From Ureibacillus acetophenoni (lineage in GTDB: Bacteria; Bacillota; Bacilli; Bacillales_A; Planococcaceae): a DNA stretch of 36,612 nucleotides. Within the stretch, counting starts at the first letter, position 1; every line of letters begins with the position of its first letter. A program made the translations under genes and the position numbers. The stretch covers positions 1 through 36,612 of the forward strand of contig NZ_OBQC01000021.1 of NCBI RefSeq assembly GCF_900220965.1. The letters run 5' to 3'. The notes under the pieces are model-generated. The model made no database searches. It had not been told where the DNA came from and saw only the letters and a program-made list of their open reading frames with translations. This document shows positions 14,636 through 21,890 of the stretch, piece by piece.

Positions 14636-16171
14636 CTAGCTTAATTTGTAAAAGACACCTGGGCCGATCGGAATGTTGAAGAATACGAACACTAGCATTA
14701 ATAGAATCCATACAATTAAGAAAATAATTGTGTATGGAATCATAAGCGACATTAATGTTCCAATACCAGCTCTCTTATTATAGATTAACACAAACCCTAA
14801 AATAATCGCGAAGTATGGATTTAGTGGCGTTACCATGTTTGTAGAAGATTCCCCAACACGATATGCTAATTGAACAAGTGCTGGATGATAATCTAATAAA
14901 TAGAACGTTGGTACGAAAATTGGTGCAACAAGAGACCAAAGTGCAGAACCACTAATAATAAATAAACTTAAAATCGCTACTAATAAAATGAATAAAACAA
15001 TCGCAAAGATATTTGTTAGATTAATAGCTTGTAAGATACCTGCTAAATGTACAGCCATCCAAGTAGCAATGTTTGTCCAGTTAAAGTATCCAATGAATTG
15101 ACCGATGATAAAGATTAAAACAATATAGCCTGATAAATCTTTGATTGCCTCGGCCATAATATTTGGAACATCACCAGCTTTTTTAATTTCTTTAACCGAC
15201 ACACCGTATGTAATACCTGTTGTTACAAACAATCCGAATAAAATCGGTACAATTCCAGATAAGAACGGTGAACGAATAATCGTACCATCATCATTTAATA
15301 ATGGTGAGTTTGGAATTAATAGTAGTGTTACAATTACAGCGATATAAAGTAAAGCTGCAATTCCTGTATTGCGTAAAGCACGGTTTTCTAAAGGTGATAA
15401 GTCATGTAAATCTGCTTTCTTTTCCCCGTTATATTTACCTAAACGTGGTTCTACAATTTTATCAGTAACAAGAGCACCGATAAATGCTAATAAGAACGTT
15501 GAAGCACTCATAAAGAACCAGTTATCTAATGGAGATACAGCGATTGACGGATCGATTGTCTTCATTACTTCAGTTGAAATCCCTGACAGTAACGCATCCG
15601 TACCTGCTACTAAAATATTTGCTGTAAAACCAATACCAGCACCTGCAAGACCTGCAGCTAAACCTGCAAGTGGATGTCTTCCTAAAGATAAGAATACTAG
15701 AGCTGCTAACGGTGGAATAACAACGAACGCAGCATCTGAAGCAATATTCCCTAAAATACCGATGAACACGACCATGAATGATACGATTCGTTTTGGCGTT
15801 TTAGTAATTGCTTTCGTCATTAACGCAGAAAATAATCCAGTTTTCTCTGCTAATCCAATCCCAAGCATCATTGTTAATACTAAACCAAGCGGTGCGAAAC
15901 CAGTAAAGTTTGATAAAGTATTACCTAATATATAGCGAATACCTTCTTTTGAAAGTAAATTGTTAACTGCTACCGTTTCACCAGTATTAGGATGAACAAC
16001 CGATGCATTCATTGTTCCTAATACAAATGAAACGGCAACAAGAATTATTGTAAGATAAAGGAATAACATAAATGGGTGCGGTAATTTATTACCAATTTTT
16101 TCAACAATGTTTAAAAACTTGTTGAAAGCACCATTGTTTACTTTTTGAGTAGTATCTTGTTGATTTTTCAC
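14636..16171 (-). CDS. abgT: AbgT-family transporter
   Basis: A 511-residue integral membrane protein with about 11-13 predicted helices (E. coli AbgT: 508). It shows family segments NKLPHPFMLFLYLTI at the start, APLGLVLTMMLGIGLAEKTGL, VIPPLAALVFLSLGRHPLAGLAAG, and YRVGESSTNMVTPLNPYFAIIL near the C-terminus, which covers a re-entrant hairpin in solved family members. AbgT imports p-aminobenzoyl-glutamate; the relative MtrF was described as a sulfonamide and PABA exporter. Grouping with two M20 hydrolases favours uptake. Start is GTG with GGGGGG ten bases upstream. It is first in its operon and faces a divergent regulator. Confidence 0.9.
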   Translation of the reverse strand: MKNQQDTTQKVNNGAFNKFLNIVEKIGNKLPHPFMLFLYLTIILVAVSFVLGTMNASVVHPNTGETVAVNNLLSKEGIRYILGNTLSNFTGFAPLGLVLTMMLGIGLAEKTGLFSALMTKAITKTPKRIVSFMVVFIGILGNIASDAAFVVIPPLAALVFLSLGRHPLAGLAAGLAGAGIGFTANILVAGTDALLSGISTEVMKTIDPSIAVSPLDNWFFMSASTFLLAFIGALVTDKIVEPRLGKYNGEKKADLHDLSPLENRALRNTGIAALLYIAVIVTLLLIPNSPLLNDDGTIIRSPFLSGIVPILFGLFVTTGITYGVSVKEIKKAGDVPNIMAEAIKDLSGYIVLIFIIGQFIGYFNWTNIATWMAVHLAGILQAINLTNIFAIVLFILLVAILSLFIISGSALWSLVAPIFVPTFYLLDYHPALVQLAYRVGESSTNMVTPLNPYFAIILGFVLIYNKRAGIGTLMSLMIPYTIIFLIVWILLMLVFVFFNIPIGPGVFYKLS

Positions 16172-16197
16172 AATTGCATTTCCCCCCGTTTTTAATA

Positions 16198-16226
16198 TTG
16201 GACATATTTTTACAATGTCTTATAAT
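16198..16226 (+). promoter_or_regulatory. promoter of the abg-linked regulator (TTGGAC-17-TATAAT)
   Basis: TTGGAC (16198-16203) and TATAAT (16221-16226), 17-bp spacer, reading toward the regulator gene. Its -35 lies about 27 bp from the abgT start, so the divergent promoters overlap. Confidence 0.7.
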
Positions 16227-16237
16227 AGAGATTATAA
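16220..16237. promoter_or_regulatory. candidate operator in the abgT/regulator divergent promoter
   Basis: TTATAAT-AGAG-ATTATAA is a perfect 7-bp inverted repeat that covers the regulator's -10; AATATTTAGAATATT follows directly. Leftward TATAAT-like boxes for abgT are in the same 20 bp. A dimeric regulator bound here could control both directions, but AT-rich palindromes also arise by chance. Confidence 0.4.
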
Positions 16238-16279
16238 TATTTAGAATATTACCTCAATAGTACTATAGGAGCGTTTTAA

Positions 16280-17587
16280 ATGTATAACATATGCGTCTTT
16301 TCTACTAAATTCTCGTATCGTTGGATAAAAAAATGTGAGAATCTGCAGTTTGATAACATCAAATTACATATTTTAATGTACGATAACTTAACTCACTTAG
16401 AGGAGCTTTTTATCGAAAACATAAAAAATATGGATGGCTATATATTTAGTGCTCAAATTCCTTATTTACATATTCAAAGGAATTTTAAAGAGCATTTACC
16501 AGAAATACCTTGTACTTATTTCGATATAAGCGTGCAAGATTTTTATTACAAACTAGCAGAAATTCATTATAAGTACCCGGACTTTTCCATTAAACATTCT
16601 ATGATCGATTTCCTATATAAGGAAAACAATTACTTAAATTTGAAAGAAATTATTCCACCTGAAGATTTTCCTTATACACTAGGTGAAAGTATCGAATCTT
16701 TTGGACATCCAAATCCTTATGAACTTATTTACGAAGCGCATGCGAAATTGTGGGAAGAAAAAAGAATACGGTTTTCTCTAACACGTTTGTCCAGTTTATA
16801 TACCTTTTTCGAAGACGAACACATTACACCTATTCTCGTGCACCCTACTATAGATAGTATGAAGACAACGATATTAGAGTTGGTTCATGGAATTGAATTA
16901 GAAGACTTAACGAATAACCAAGTTGTAGCTGGATACCTTGAATTTTCAGTTTCACACCATGACCCATCTGAAATTGAATATCGACAGATTGCACTTTATA
17001 AATCAATTCTGGATTTCAATCGCCAACGTGGAACATCGTTAATTACATCTAGAAATGCGATCCATTATGAGTTAATTACAAATTATAGCGAGTTCTTGAC
17101 GATCACAAATAATCAGGAAATCTGCTCTTTAGCGGAATTTTTGAAGGAAAATCTTACGTTTAAAGTGAAAATCGGTTGGGGGATCGGTAAAACATTACAG
17201 GATGCAAGAATTCAAGCGGAGAAAGCATCAACGTATTGTACCGGATCACTTACGGAGTCATATATTTTAACAAAGGATAATGAACTACTCGGACCGCTAG
17301 ATGGTCATTCTTCTATTTCAATTAATTACTCAGATAATGATAAGTTAGAAGAAATCGCAAAGGATACAAATATTTCAATACTCCATTTGCAAAAAATATA
17401 TGGAATCATTTATAAGCTTAAAATAAGTGCTTTAACAGCTGAGGAATTGAGTATTCACCTTTCAGTGACAGTGCGTACAGCAAGTAGAATACTAAAACGT
17501 CTTGAGGATTGTGGTTATGCCTCATCAACAAATGTTGTAACACAAGGTAAAGGAAGACCTCAGAAGTTATATGAACTAAAATTTTAG
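16280..17587 (+). CDS. putative transcriptional regulator of the abg operon, sensor + cyclase-like + HTH
   Basis: 435 residues in apparently three parts. Residues 1-120 form an alpha/beta region (YNICVFSTK at the start, MDGYIFSAQIPY) like a phosphate-receiver or PrpR-N-type sensor. Residues 210-340 look like a degenerate GGDEF/nucleotide-cyclase fold: FKVKIGWGIGKTLQDARIQAEKAS resembles the usual VSIGIGxGxTxxEAxxNAxxAL strand and helix, but no GGDEF signature is seen. The last 60 residues are a winged helix (TAEELSIHLSVTVRTASRILKRLEDCGY, QGKGRPQKLYEL). It is divergent from abgT with 108 bp between starts, so it likely controls the abg genes in response to the imported compound. Start has AGGAG eight bases upstream. 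Confidence 0.7.
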   Translation: MYNICVFSTKFSYRWIKKCENLQFDNIKLHILMYDNLTHLEELFIENIKNMDGYIFSAQIPYLHIQRNFKEHLPEIPCTYFDISVQDFYYKLAEIHYKYPDFSIKHSMIDFLYKENNYLNLKEIIPPEDFPYTLGESIESFGHPNPYELIYEAHAKLWEEKRIRFSLTRLSSLYTFFEDEHITPILVHPTIDSMKTTILELVHGIELEDLTNNQVVAGYLEFSVSHHDPSEIEYRQIALYKSILDFNRQRGTSLITSRNAIHYELITNYSEFLTITNNQEICSLAEFLKENLTFKVKIGWGIGKTLQDARIQAEKASTYCTGSLTESYILTKDNELLGPLDGHSSISINYSDNDKLEEIAKDTNISILHLQKIYGIIYKLKISALTAEELSIHLSVTVRTASRILKRLEDCGYASSTNVVTQGKGRPQKLYELKF

Positions 17588-17601
17588 GTTTTGATTTTAT
17601 T

Positions 17602-17633
17602 GAAGGGAAGCTAATGTTTCCCTTCTTTTTTAT
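17602..17633 (+). terminator. terminator of the regulator gene
   Basis: GAAGGGAA pairs with TTCCCTTC around GCTAATGT, followed by TTTTTTATTT. Confidence 0.9.
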
Positions 17634-17764
17634 TTCACGCTCAAACTGCGTGAATTCTATATTGAAGTGAGGATCCACACTAAAAGTCATAAAACTATCA
17701 CTTACACTTGAAATTTCATTTTGTATACAATAAGCCTCTATGCTATTTGAGGAAGGAAGTTTTT

Positions 17765-18169
17765 ATGCCAAGTAATAAGAAAGAAGGCATTATTTTTGGA
17801 TTATTCATGTGCACAGGAATGGTTCTAATCATGTCTGTTTATAACATTGCTTTACAAGGGTTTTCATCTTTTACAGTAGGAAGTGTAGGGATTTTATTTG
17901 CCATTACATTTATCGTCGCTTTTATTGCCGAGTCATTAGTGGAACCAAAAGCACGAAAACTTGCACTATCATTCCCTTATGATAAATCCAAACAAATAAA
18001 CGTGATTGTGGCACTTGCTTTATGTATGGTTCCTCAACGATAATGTTGAAACCAATCGTTTTAATGTACTCCGTGAAAATTGAACCTTCAATTCCAATCG
18101 TGAATGCTTTAAAGGCAACTCCATATGCTGACATAATTAAAACCATCAGAACGAGCTACTTTTTGGTAG
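17765..18169 (+). pseudogene. DUF2798 membrane protein gene disrupted by an internal inversion
   Basis: The frame opens with GAGGAAGGAAG and ATG, encodes MPSNKKEGIIFGLFMC, a first helix with GMVLIMSVYN, a second helix and KQINVIVALALCMV, then three alien residues and a stop at 18043 (92 codons). DUF2798 proteins carry two such halves. The missing second MVLIMSAYG-half is present but on the opposite strand, between 18140 and 18032. Reversing that 109-bp block on paper gives an uninterrupted frame across both junctions to a TAG at 18167, just inside the terminator. As it stands the product would lack the second half; function unknown even for intact members. Confidence 0.8.
18026..18146. other. 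109-bp inverted segment bounded by ATGGTT/AACCAT
   Basis: The segment 18032-18140 is flanked by a 6-bp inverted repeat, ATGGTT (18026-18031) and AACCAT (18141-18146). Its reverse complement encodes the expected continuation of the DUF2798 protein (LIMSAYGVAFKAF..., in frame with the left flank). No recombinase gene lies nearby, and the repeats are short, so replication-associated inversion is more likely than a site-specific switch. Confidence 0.78.
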
Positions 18170-18180
18170 CTTGTTTTTTT
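18154..18180 (+). terminator. terminator of the DUF2798 gene
   Basis: AGCTAC pairs with GTAGCT around a 6-nt loop, followed by TGTTTTTTT. Confidence 0.82.
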
Positions 18181-18181
18181 A

Positions 18182-18906
18182 GCATAAGATGTGTAAATGT
18201 TACCGAAAAACTAATATGGAGATACTCCCCTTTTCATTGCTAAGTGACATTGGATTTTTCGTCATCTCAGTTGACGGTAAACCGTAATTTTATTTTATAA
18301 ATATAGGCTAGTGATGGTGCCCAGCACACGTATTTAGTGGAACTGGCACTGCATTGAGTACAATTCGATTGTTCGTTTTTTAGTATAAGATATCAAAATG
18401 CTAACAAAAATAACGAATTGTTATAAACCCTATTATTATGCTCCCGGTTATCTACTTTTTCGTCATCTAAGTTGATAGATATCGTAAGTATTATTATAGA
18501 AAGATAGATTTATATACATATCTTGTACACTACGGGTAAATCAGGATCGGTATTCGGACCGCTAAATGAATAATTATTTACAGATATATTGGCATAAGAT
18601 ATAAAATTGTTACCGAAAATAACAAATTAATTTTAGGCTTTATTTTATGCAAAAAGACTTTAGATTTTTGGTCAACTTTATTGACAGCAGGCATTCATTT
18701 TATTATTTAAATAAATTTATCAAGTAGCCAGGCACTCGTAAACGTAGTATTGTTTGAGTGTCTGGCACTGATTTTTCGGTATAAGATATCAAATGGTTAT
18801 CAAAAATTAAGAGTTGATTTAAGGCTTCATTTTATGCTAAGAAACTTCAATTTTTTCGTCATCCAAGTTGACTAAGCATGTCATTTTTATTATTTAAATA
18901 AATTTA
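18182..18906. repeat. four degenerate tandem units of about 200 bp, non-coding
   Basis: Units begin with GYATAAGAT at 18182, 18383, 18592 and 18779 (periods 201, 209, 187). In every unit a second conserved motif, TTTTTCGTCATC (GGTCAAC in unit 3) followed by a TTGAC-like end, starts its GTC exactly 79 bp after the unit start, so the first 100 bp align without gaps. Between them are GTTACCGAAAATAAC-like and TTTTATGC elements; GCATAAGATA and TATTTTATGC can pair. The distal half of each unit varies: units 1 and 3 carry CCAGGCAC-type hairpins. Units 3 and 4 share TTATTTAAATAAATTTAT. The last unit runs up to the stop of the downstream gene. No open frame or known RNA family recognised. Confidence 0.85.
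18727..18766. repeat. CCAGGCAC-type hairpin inside tandem unit 3
   Basis: GCCAGGCACTC pairs with GAGTGTCTGGC (one mismatch) around an 18-nt loop. A weaker relative (GTGCCCAG ... CTGGCAC) lies in unit 1 at about 18317-18350. Both resemble the CCAGGTAC palindromes at 10573 and 21125 in their core. Confidence 0.6.
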
Positions 18907-20475
18907 TTAGCTACCTGACATCAGTTGAAGAATCCATTTTTTCAAGTCGACAAGACGAGGATACTCAAGAGTTTCATCTGTCCCCACTACAATCAGCGGA
19001 ACAAGTGAATCCACTTTATGGAGGGAACCATGAGCGCCTCCACCTGCGTGATCTTTACTATGTTCCTCAACAAACTCATACGATGGTTTTGCATCCACAA
19101 CGATAACATTTCCCTCTTGTGAATGAAGCGCACCATGTAATCTCGCAAGCGCATCGGGATAATCTTTATAGATAAGGATGCCTAGATCATCGATGGCCAA
19201 ATCTAATATCGATAAATCACCTTCCAATTGCCAAGACTGATTATAATCATCTACAGTTGTTCCCATTGGTGAAAATGTCAATTCCTCATCTTTCTCTGGA
19301 CTAATGACATAGTTTATTTCTTCCTCTTTCCATGCAATGAACCCAATCCGCTCATCCTCTTTTAGCAGCTGAATAATTTCAGACCGCTCTACCTGATGAT
19401 CATTCACATAAATGTAGGCACTACGCTCATTAATCGCTATTGCCAATTGCGCATTCTCGTTCTTACCTTCCCAAAAAGAATGCCCCTTCAAAACTTCATT
19501 CAAATCAATTAAAGCCTCATTTTTATCTTCCTTAACCAAGGATTGACCACTGTCACCATGCACAATCCAAGTCGCTTTATCTATAGCCTCCTCCCAAGAC
19601 GAGAAGCTATTTAATAGATCTTGAAGGGCTTGATCCGCTTTTTCAATGCCCTCTTTATCATTAGGACCATTTTTGTGGACCGTTCGATCTGCATCCGGTA
19701 AATAAGCTAACGTAAATGCAGGCAATTTATTTTGTTTGATTAAATACTTTAGCTCGTTTACTGTAAATTGATTATTCACACCCATACGATTCCAAATAAA
19801 TTTATGGCCATCATTGTCTGGATTATATTGCGCCAAGCTCCCTAAAGAAAGTAACGTTGGCGCATCTACTTCTATCTCATTTGGCAACAGCTTCGCCAAG
19901 GAAATCAGTTTGGGGACATTCAATGTTTGCTTTTCATTACCTCGATACAACAAACCATTGATTGATGCCGATGAAAGTTCAAGCTGTGCCAGCTCTTCAT
20001 GAATTGTTTGAACCTCTTTACTTAATTGCGACTGATTGAGGTGTAGAATACTATCCGCCGCTACTCTTTTTACCCCATTGTTCCAAATTTCACGAAGCCC
20101 ACTTCCATAACTAACCATTCGGTTTTCATCTTCCTTAAACCAAATTAACCCCGGAATTTTATGCTGGTCGGCATAGGTTCCCGTTAACAAAGTGCTGTCA
20201 ATGGTCACTGACATCGTTGGATATGAACTGATCACTTCAGGATATAGCTGTCCATTATTAATCAAAAATGAAAAAGCAGGAGCTTTTCCGTCTTTTATTA
20301 ATTGTTGAAGCGATTCCAACATGAGGGAATCAACTGTAATGAGAACAACCGGCTTTTTAGTGGTGTTTATTGAAACGTCATTAAGCTCTTTTGTAGGTGA
20401 CATTGAAACTCCAAAAACAAGCCCAATACATAAGCAAATAAATAAAATCAAACCTATAAGAATTTTCTTTTTCAT
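18907..20475 (-). CDS. membrane-anchored alkaline phosphatase superfamily hydrolase
   Basis: A 522-residue protein with an N-terminal hydrophobic segment (KKKILIGLILFICLCIGLVFG) acting as signal or anchor, then an AlkP-superfamily phosphodiesterase/pyrophosphatase-like domain. Metal-site features are VVLITVDSLM (Asp), PTMSVTIDSTLLTGTY (likely Thr or Ser nucleophile), YLPDADRTVHKNGPND, WIVHGDSGQS and HAGGGAHGSLH. It probably acts outside the membrane on phosphate esters or diesters; substrate unknown. AAAGGATG precedes the ATG. The last codons (...LMSGS) overlap the edge of the 200-bp repeat array, so the extreme C-terminus may be repeat-derived. Its upstream gap holds the Nudix gene's terminator. 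Confidence 0.84.
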   Translation of the reverse strand: MKKKILIGLILFICLCIGLVFGVSMSPTKELNDVSINTTKKPVVLITVDSLMLESLQQLIKDGKAPAFSFLINNGQLYPEVISSYPTMSVTIDSTLLTGTYADQHKIPGLIWFKEDENRMVSYGSGLREIWNNGVKRVAADSILHLNQSQLSKEVQTIHEELAQLELSSASINGLLYRGNEKQTLNVPKLISLAKLLPNEIEVDAPTLLSLGSLAQYNPDNDGHKFIWNRMGVNNQFTVNELKYLIKQNKLPAFTLAYLPDADRTVHKNGPNDKEGIEKADQALQDLLNSFSSWEEAIDKATWIVHGDSGQSLVKEDKNEALIDLNEVLKGHSFWEGKNENAQLAIAINERSAYIYVNDHQVERSEIIQLLKEDERIGFIAWKEEEINYVISPEKDEELTFSPMGTTVDDYNQSWQLEGDLSILDLAIDDLGILIYKDYPDALARLHGALHSQEGNVIVVDAKPSYEFVEEHSKDHAGGGAHGSLHKVDSLVPLIVVGTDETLEYPRLVDLKKWILQLMSGS

Positions 20476-20532
20476 AGATACATCCTTTGTTCAATTCTTT
20501 AGAATTAATATGGTTTCAATTAATGGAATCAT

Positions 20533-20576
20533 ACAAAAAAGGTGCCAAGTACAAATTTCACTGTACCTGACACCTT
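20533..20576 (-). terminator. terminator of the first Nudix gene (GTGCCAAGTACA-type hairpin)
   Basis: On the reverse strand AAGGTGTCAGGTACA pairs with TGTACTTGGCACCTT (15-bp stem, two imperfect pairs), followed by TTTTGTATG. The stem core resembles the CCAGGTACA palindromes, suggesting that family can serve as terminators. Confidence 0.82.
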
Positions 20577-20578
20577 CA

Positions 20579-21100
20579 CTATTTCCTTCGAACACTTCCA
20601 GGCTGCTTGCGGCTATCAAAGAGTAAATGAATCAGGCTCTCATAATATGGAATAAATTCACCCGTCTCAATCAACCTCAGAATTTCTTCCTTACTTGCCC
20701 ATTTCACCGCTTGCACTTCCTCATACTGCAATTTGAGTGTATGTAAATCTACATTTTTTTCAATTAAATAAATATCATCAAAGCCTCGCTCAATATGTAC
20801 TGTCAAATGAGGTCGCACGTTTTCAAAGTCTACCTTCAATCCTATTTCTTCATACAACTCTCTTTGTGCGGCAGTCTGACTCGTATCCCCTGCAGTTGCA
20901 CTTCCCCCTGCAGTAAGATCCCACATGTTTGACCATCCCTCTTTAAAGGGCTGCCTCTGTTGAATAAGCATTTCCCCATCAGTGTTAAAAATACAAACGT
21001 GAACAATGATATGATAATCCCCAGGTTGAAGCTCTTCCCCACGCACCGCAGTACGATTTACTTTATTGCGATTCACATCATACAAATCCCATATTTCCAT
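20579..21100 (-). CDS. Nudix hydrolase (IDI-like branch)
   Basis: 173 residues opening MEIWDLYDVNRN, as in the Nudix group annotated near isopentenyl-diphosphate isomerase. The Nudix box is present as GSATAGD...QRELYEEIGL; the first box Glu is Asp, while the REUxEExGU part that binds metal is intact. IVHVCIFNTDGEMLIQQRQP is the usual first strand pair. GGAGG six bases before the ATG fixes the start; the longer in-frame reading runs into the palindromic element and is rejected. These enzymes hydrolyse nucleoside-diphosphate-linked compounds; substrate unknown. Confidence 0.87.
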   Translation of the reverse strand: MEIWDLYDVNRNKVNRTAVRGEELQPGDYHIIVHVCIFNTDGEMLIQQRQPFKEGWSNMWDLTAGGSATAGDTSQTAAQRELYEEIGLKVDFENVRPHLTVHIERGFDDIYLIEKNVDLHTLKLQYEEVQAVKWASKEEILRLIETGEFIPYYESLIHLLFDSRKQPGSVRRK

Positions 21101-21124
21101 GCCGCACCTCCAATAATTGTTTGT

Positions 21125-21178
21125 GTACCAGGTACACAAACAATTTAGAATATTCCGAATTGTTTTTGTACCTGGTAC
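21125..21178. repeat. 54-bp palindromic element, copy 2
   Basis: Arms at 21125-21145 and 21158-21178, 21 bp each with one mismatch, 12-nt loop. The left arm is identical to that of copy 1 at 10573; only the loop differs. The left flank adds a second, overlapping palindrome centred on ACCAGGT (21115-21145). In the rightward direction CTTTTTATT follows. It lies between the Nudix start and the GNAT remnant. Confidence 0.85.
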
Positions 21179-21184
21179 CTTTTA

Positions 21185-21347
21185 TTAAAACTGAAATTCA
21201 TACCCTACGTAATTAAATACATTTTTAAATCCGATCTTTTCTGCAACTGCAACGGAAGGTTTATTTCCCTCCATACAATCCCTGTAAGGAAACATTCCGC
21301 GCTCTAAACTCACTCTTATCTAATTCAGAAATCACTTGTATCGCCTC
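21185..21347 (-). pseudogene. GNAT acetyltransferase remnant (C-terminal end)
   Basis: The leftward frame ending at TAA (21185) reads ...FPYRDCMEGNKPSVAVAEKIGF and then a short FNYVGYEF tail, the acetyl-CoA-binding end of a GNAT (NxxSxxxAEKxGF). Upstream the frame is broken; EAIQVISELDKSEFRA is in another frame, so at least one frameshift and loss of the N-terminal part are implied. No start or ribosome site. It sits directly behind the second Nudix gene. Confidence 0.7.
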
Positions 21348-21350
21348 CCC

Positions 21351-21782
21351 TTACTCTATGTTACGAACAACTTCCTCAGCATATCGGATGCTGTCCTTTA
21401 AATAACTTGGTGATTTCGGGTGGCTCATGATTTCATCCGTTGTTAACCAATAAACATTTTCAACCTCATCCCCACTGTTCACAATTGCCTCGCCCGATTC
21501 ATACTCACACACAAACACGATATCCACGACATGTTCACCAACATCCGTGACAAACGAAGTGCTGTGCGCGTAATGAAACTTATCCTTTACACTTACACCA
21601 ACCTCTTCTGAAATCTCACGCTTCAAAGTTCTTTCTAAGATGGCAGACGAGTTCCCTTCAATCTCGACCTTCCCTCCCACAAGAGAAAGCAACCCTCCAG
21701 CATGTTCTTCCTTTATACTTCTTTCGATGATCAGCCACCGATCACCCTTCCTAATTGCACCCTCAACATTTACAACGAACAT
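21351..21782 (-). CDS. Nudix hydrolase
   Basis: 143 residues from ATG preceded by GGGGGT and seven bases: MFVVNVEGAI, then KGDRWLIIERS, GGLLSLVGGKVEIEGNSSAILERTLKREISEEVG in pieces, where the Nudix REIxEEVG is clear but the first half of the box (GGKVE...) has a few extra residues relative to the standard spacing. This extended box is a recurring variant in Bacillales Nudix proteins. The upstream in-frame ATG (MTYGIL...) lacks a ribosome site. The terminal LTTDEIMSHPKSPSYLKDSI is typical of Nudix C-terminal helices. Substrate unknown. Confidence 0.85.
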   Translation of the reverse strand: MFVVNVEGAIRKGDRWLIIERSIKEEHAGGLLSLVGGKVEIEGNSSAILERTLKREISEEVGVSVKDKFHYAHSTSFVTDVGEHVVDIVFVCEYESGEAIVNSGDEVENVYWLTTDEIMSHPKSPSYLKDSIRYAEEVVRNIE

Positions 21783-21833
21783 CCTATGTACCCCCAATAA
21801 AATTCCATATGTCAATTCATTACTTTATTCCAT

Positions 21834-21871
21834 AAAAAAGGGCATTAATCCTTTATTCTAGGATTAATGCC
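21834..21871. terminator. terminator between the MDR and Nudix genes
   Basis: GGCATTAATCCT pairs perfectly with AGGATTAATGCC (12 bp, 7-nt loop); the reverse strand continues CTTTTTTATGG, so it ends the leftward MDR gene. Confidence 0.88.
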
Positions 21872-21890
21872 TCTGAATATCGTTCTTCAT

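Noticed and set aside
15369..15935. Long rightward frame (188 codons) opposite abgT.
   Set aside because: A shadow of the transporter gene: it lies wholly inside it, has no ribosome site, and its Pro/Asn-rich composition follows from membrane-protein codons.
17922..18146. Leftward 74-codon frame carrying MVLIMSAYG as an independent antisense gene.
   Set aside because: Only its first part is DUF2798-like, it has no ribosome site, and it is better explained as the inverted half of the rightward gene.
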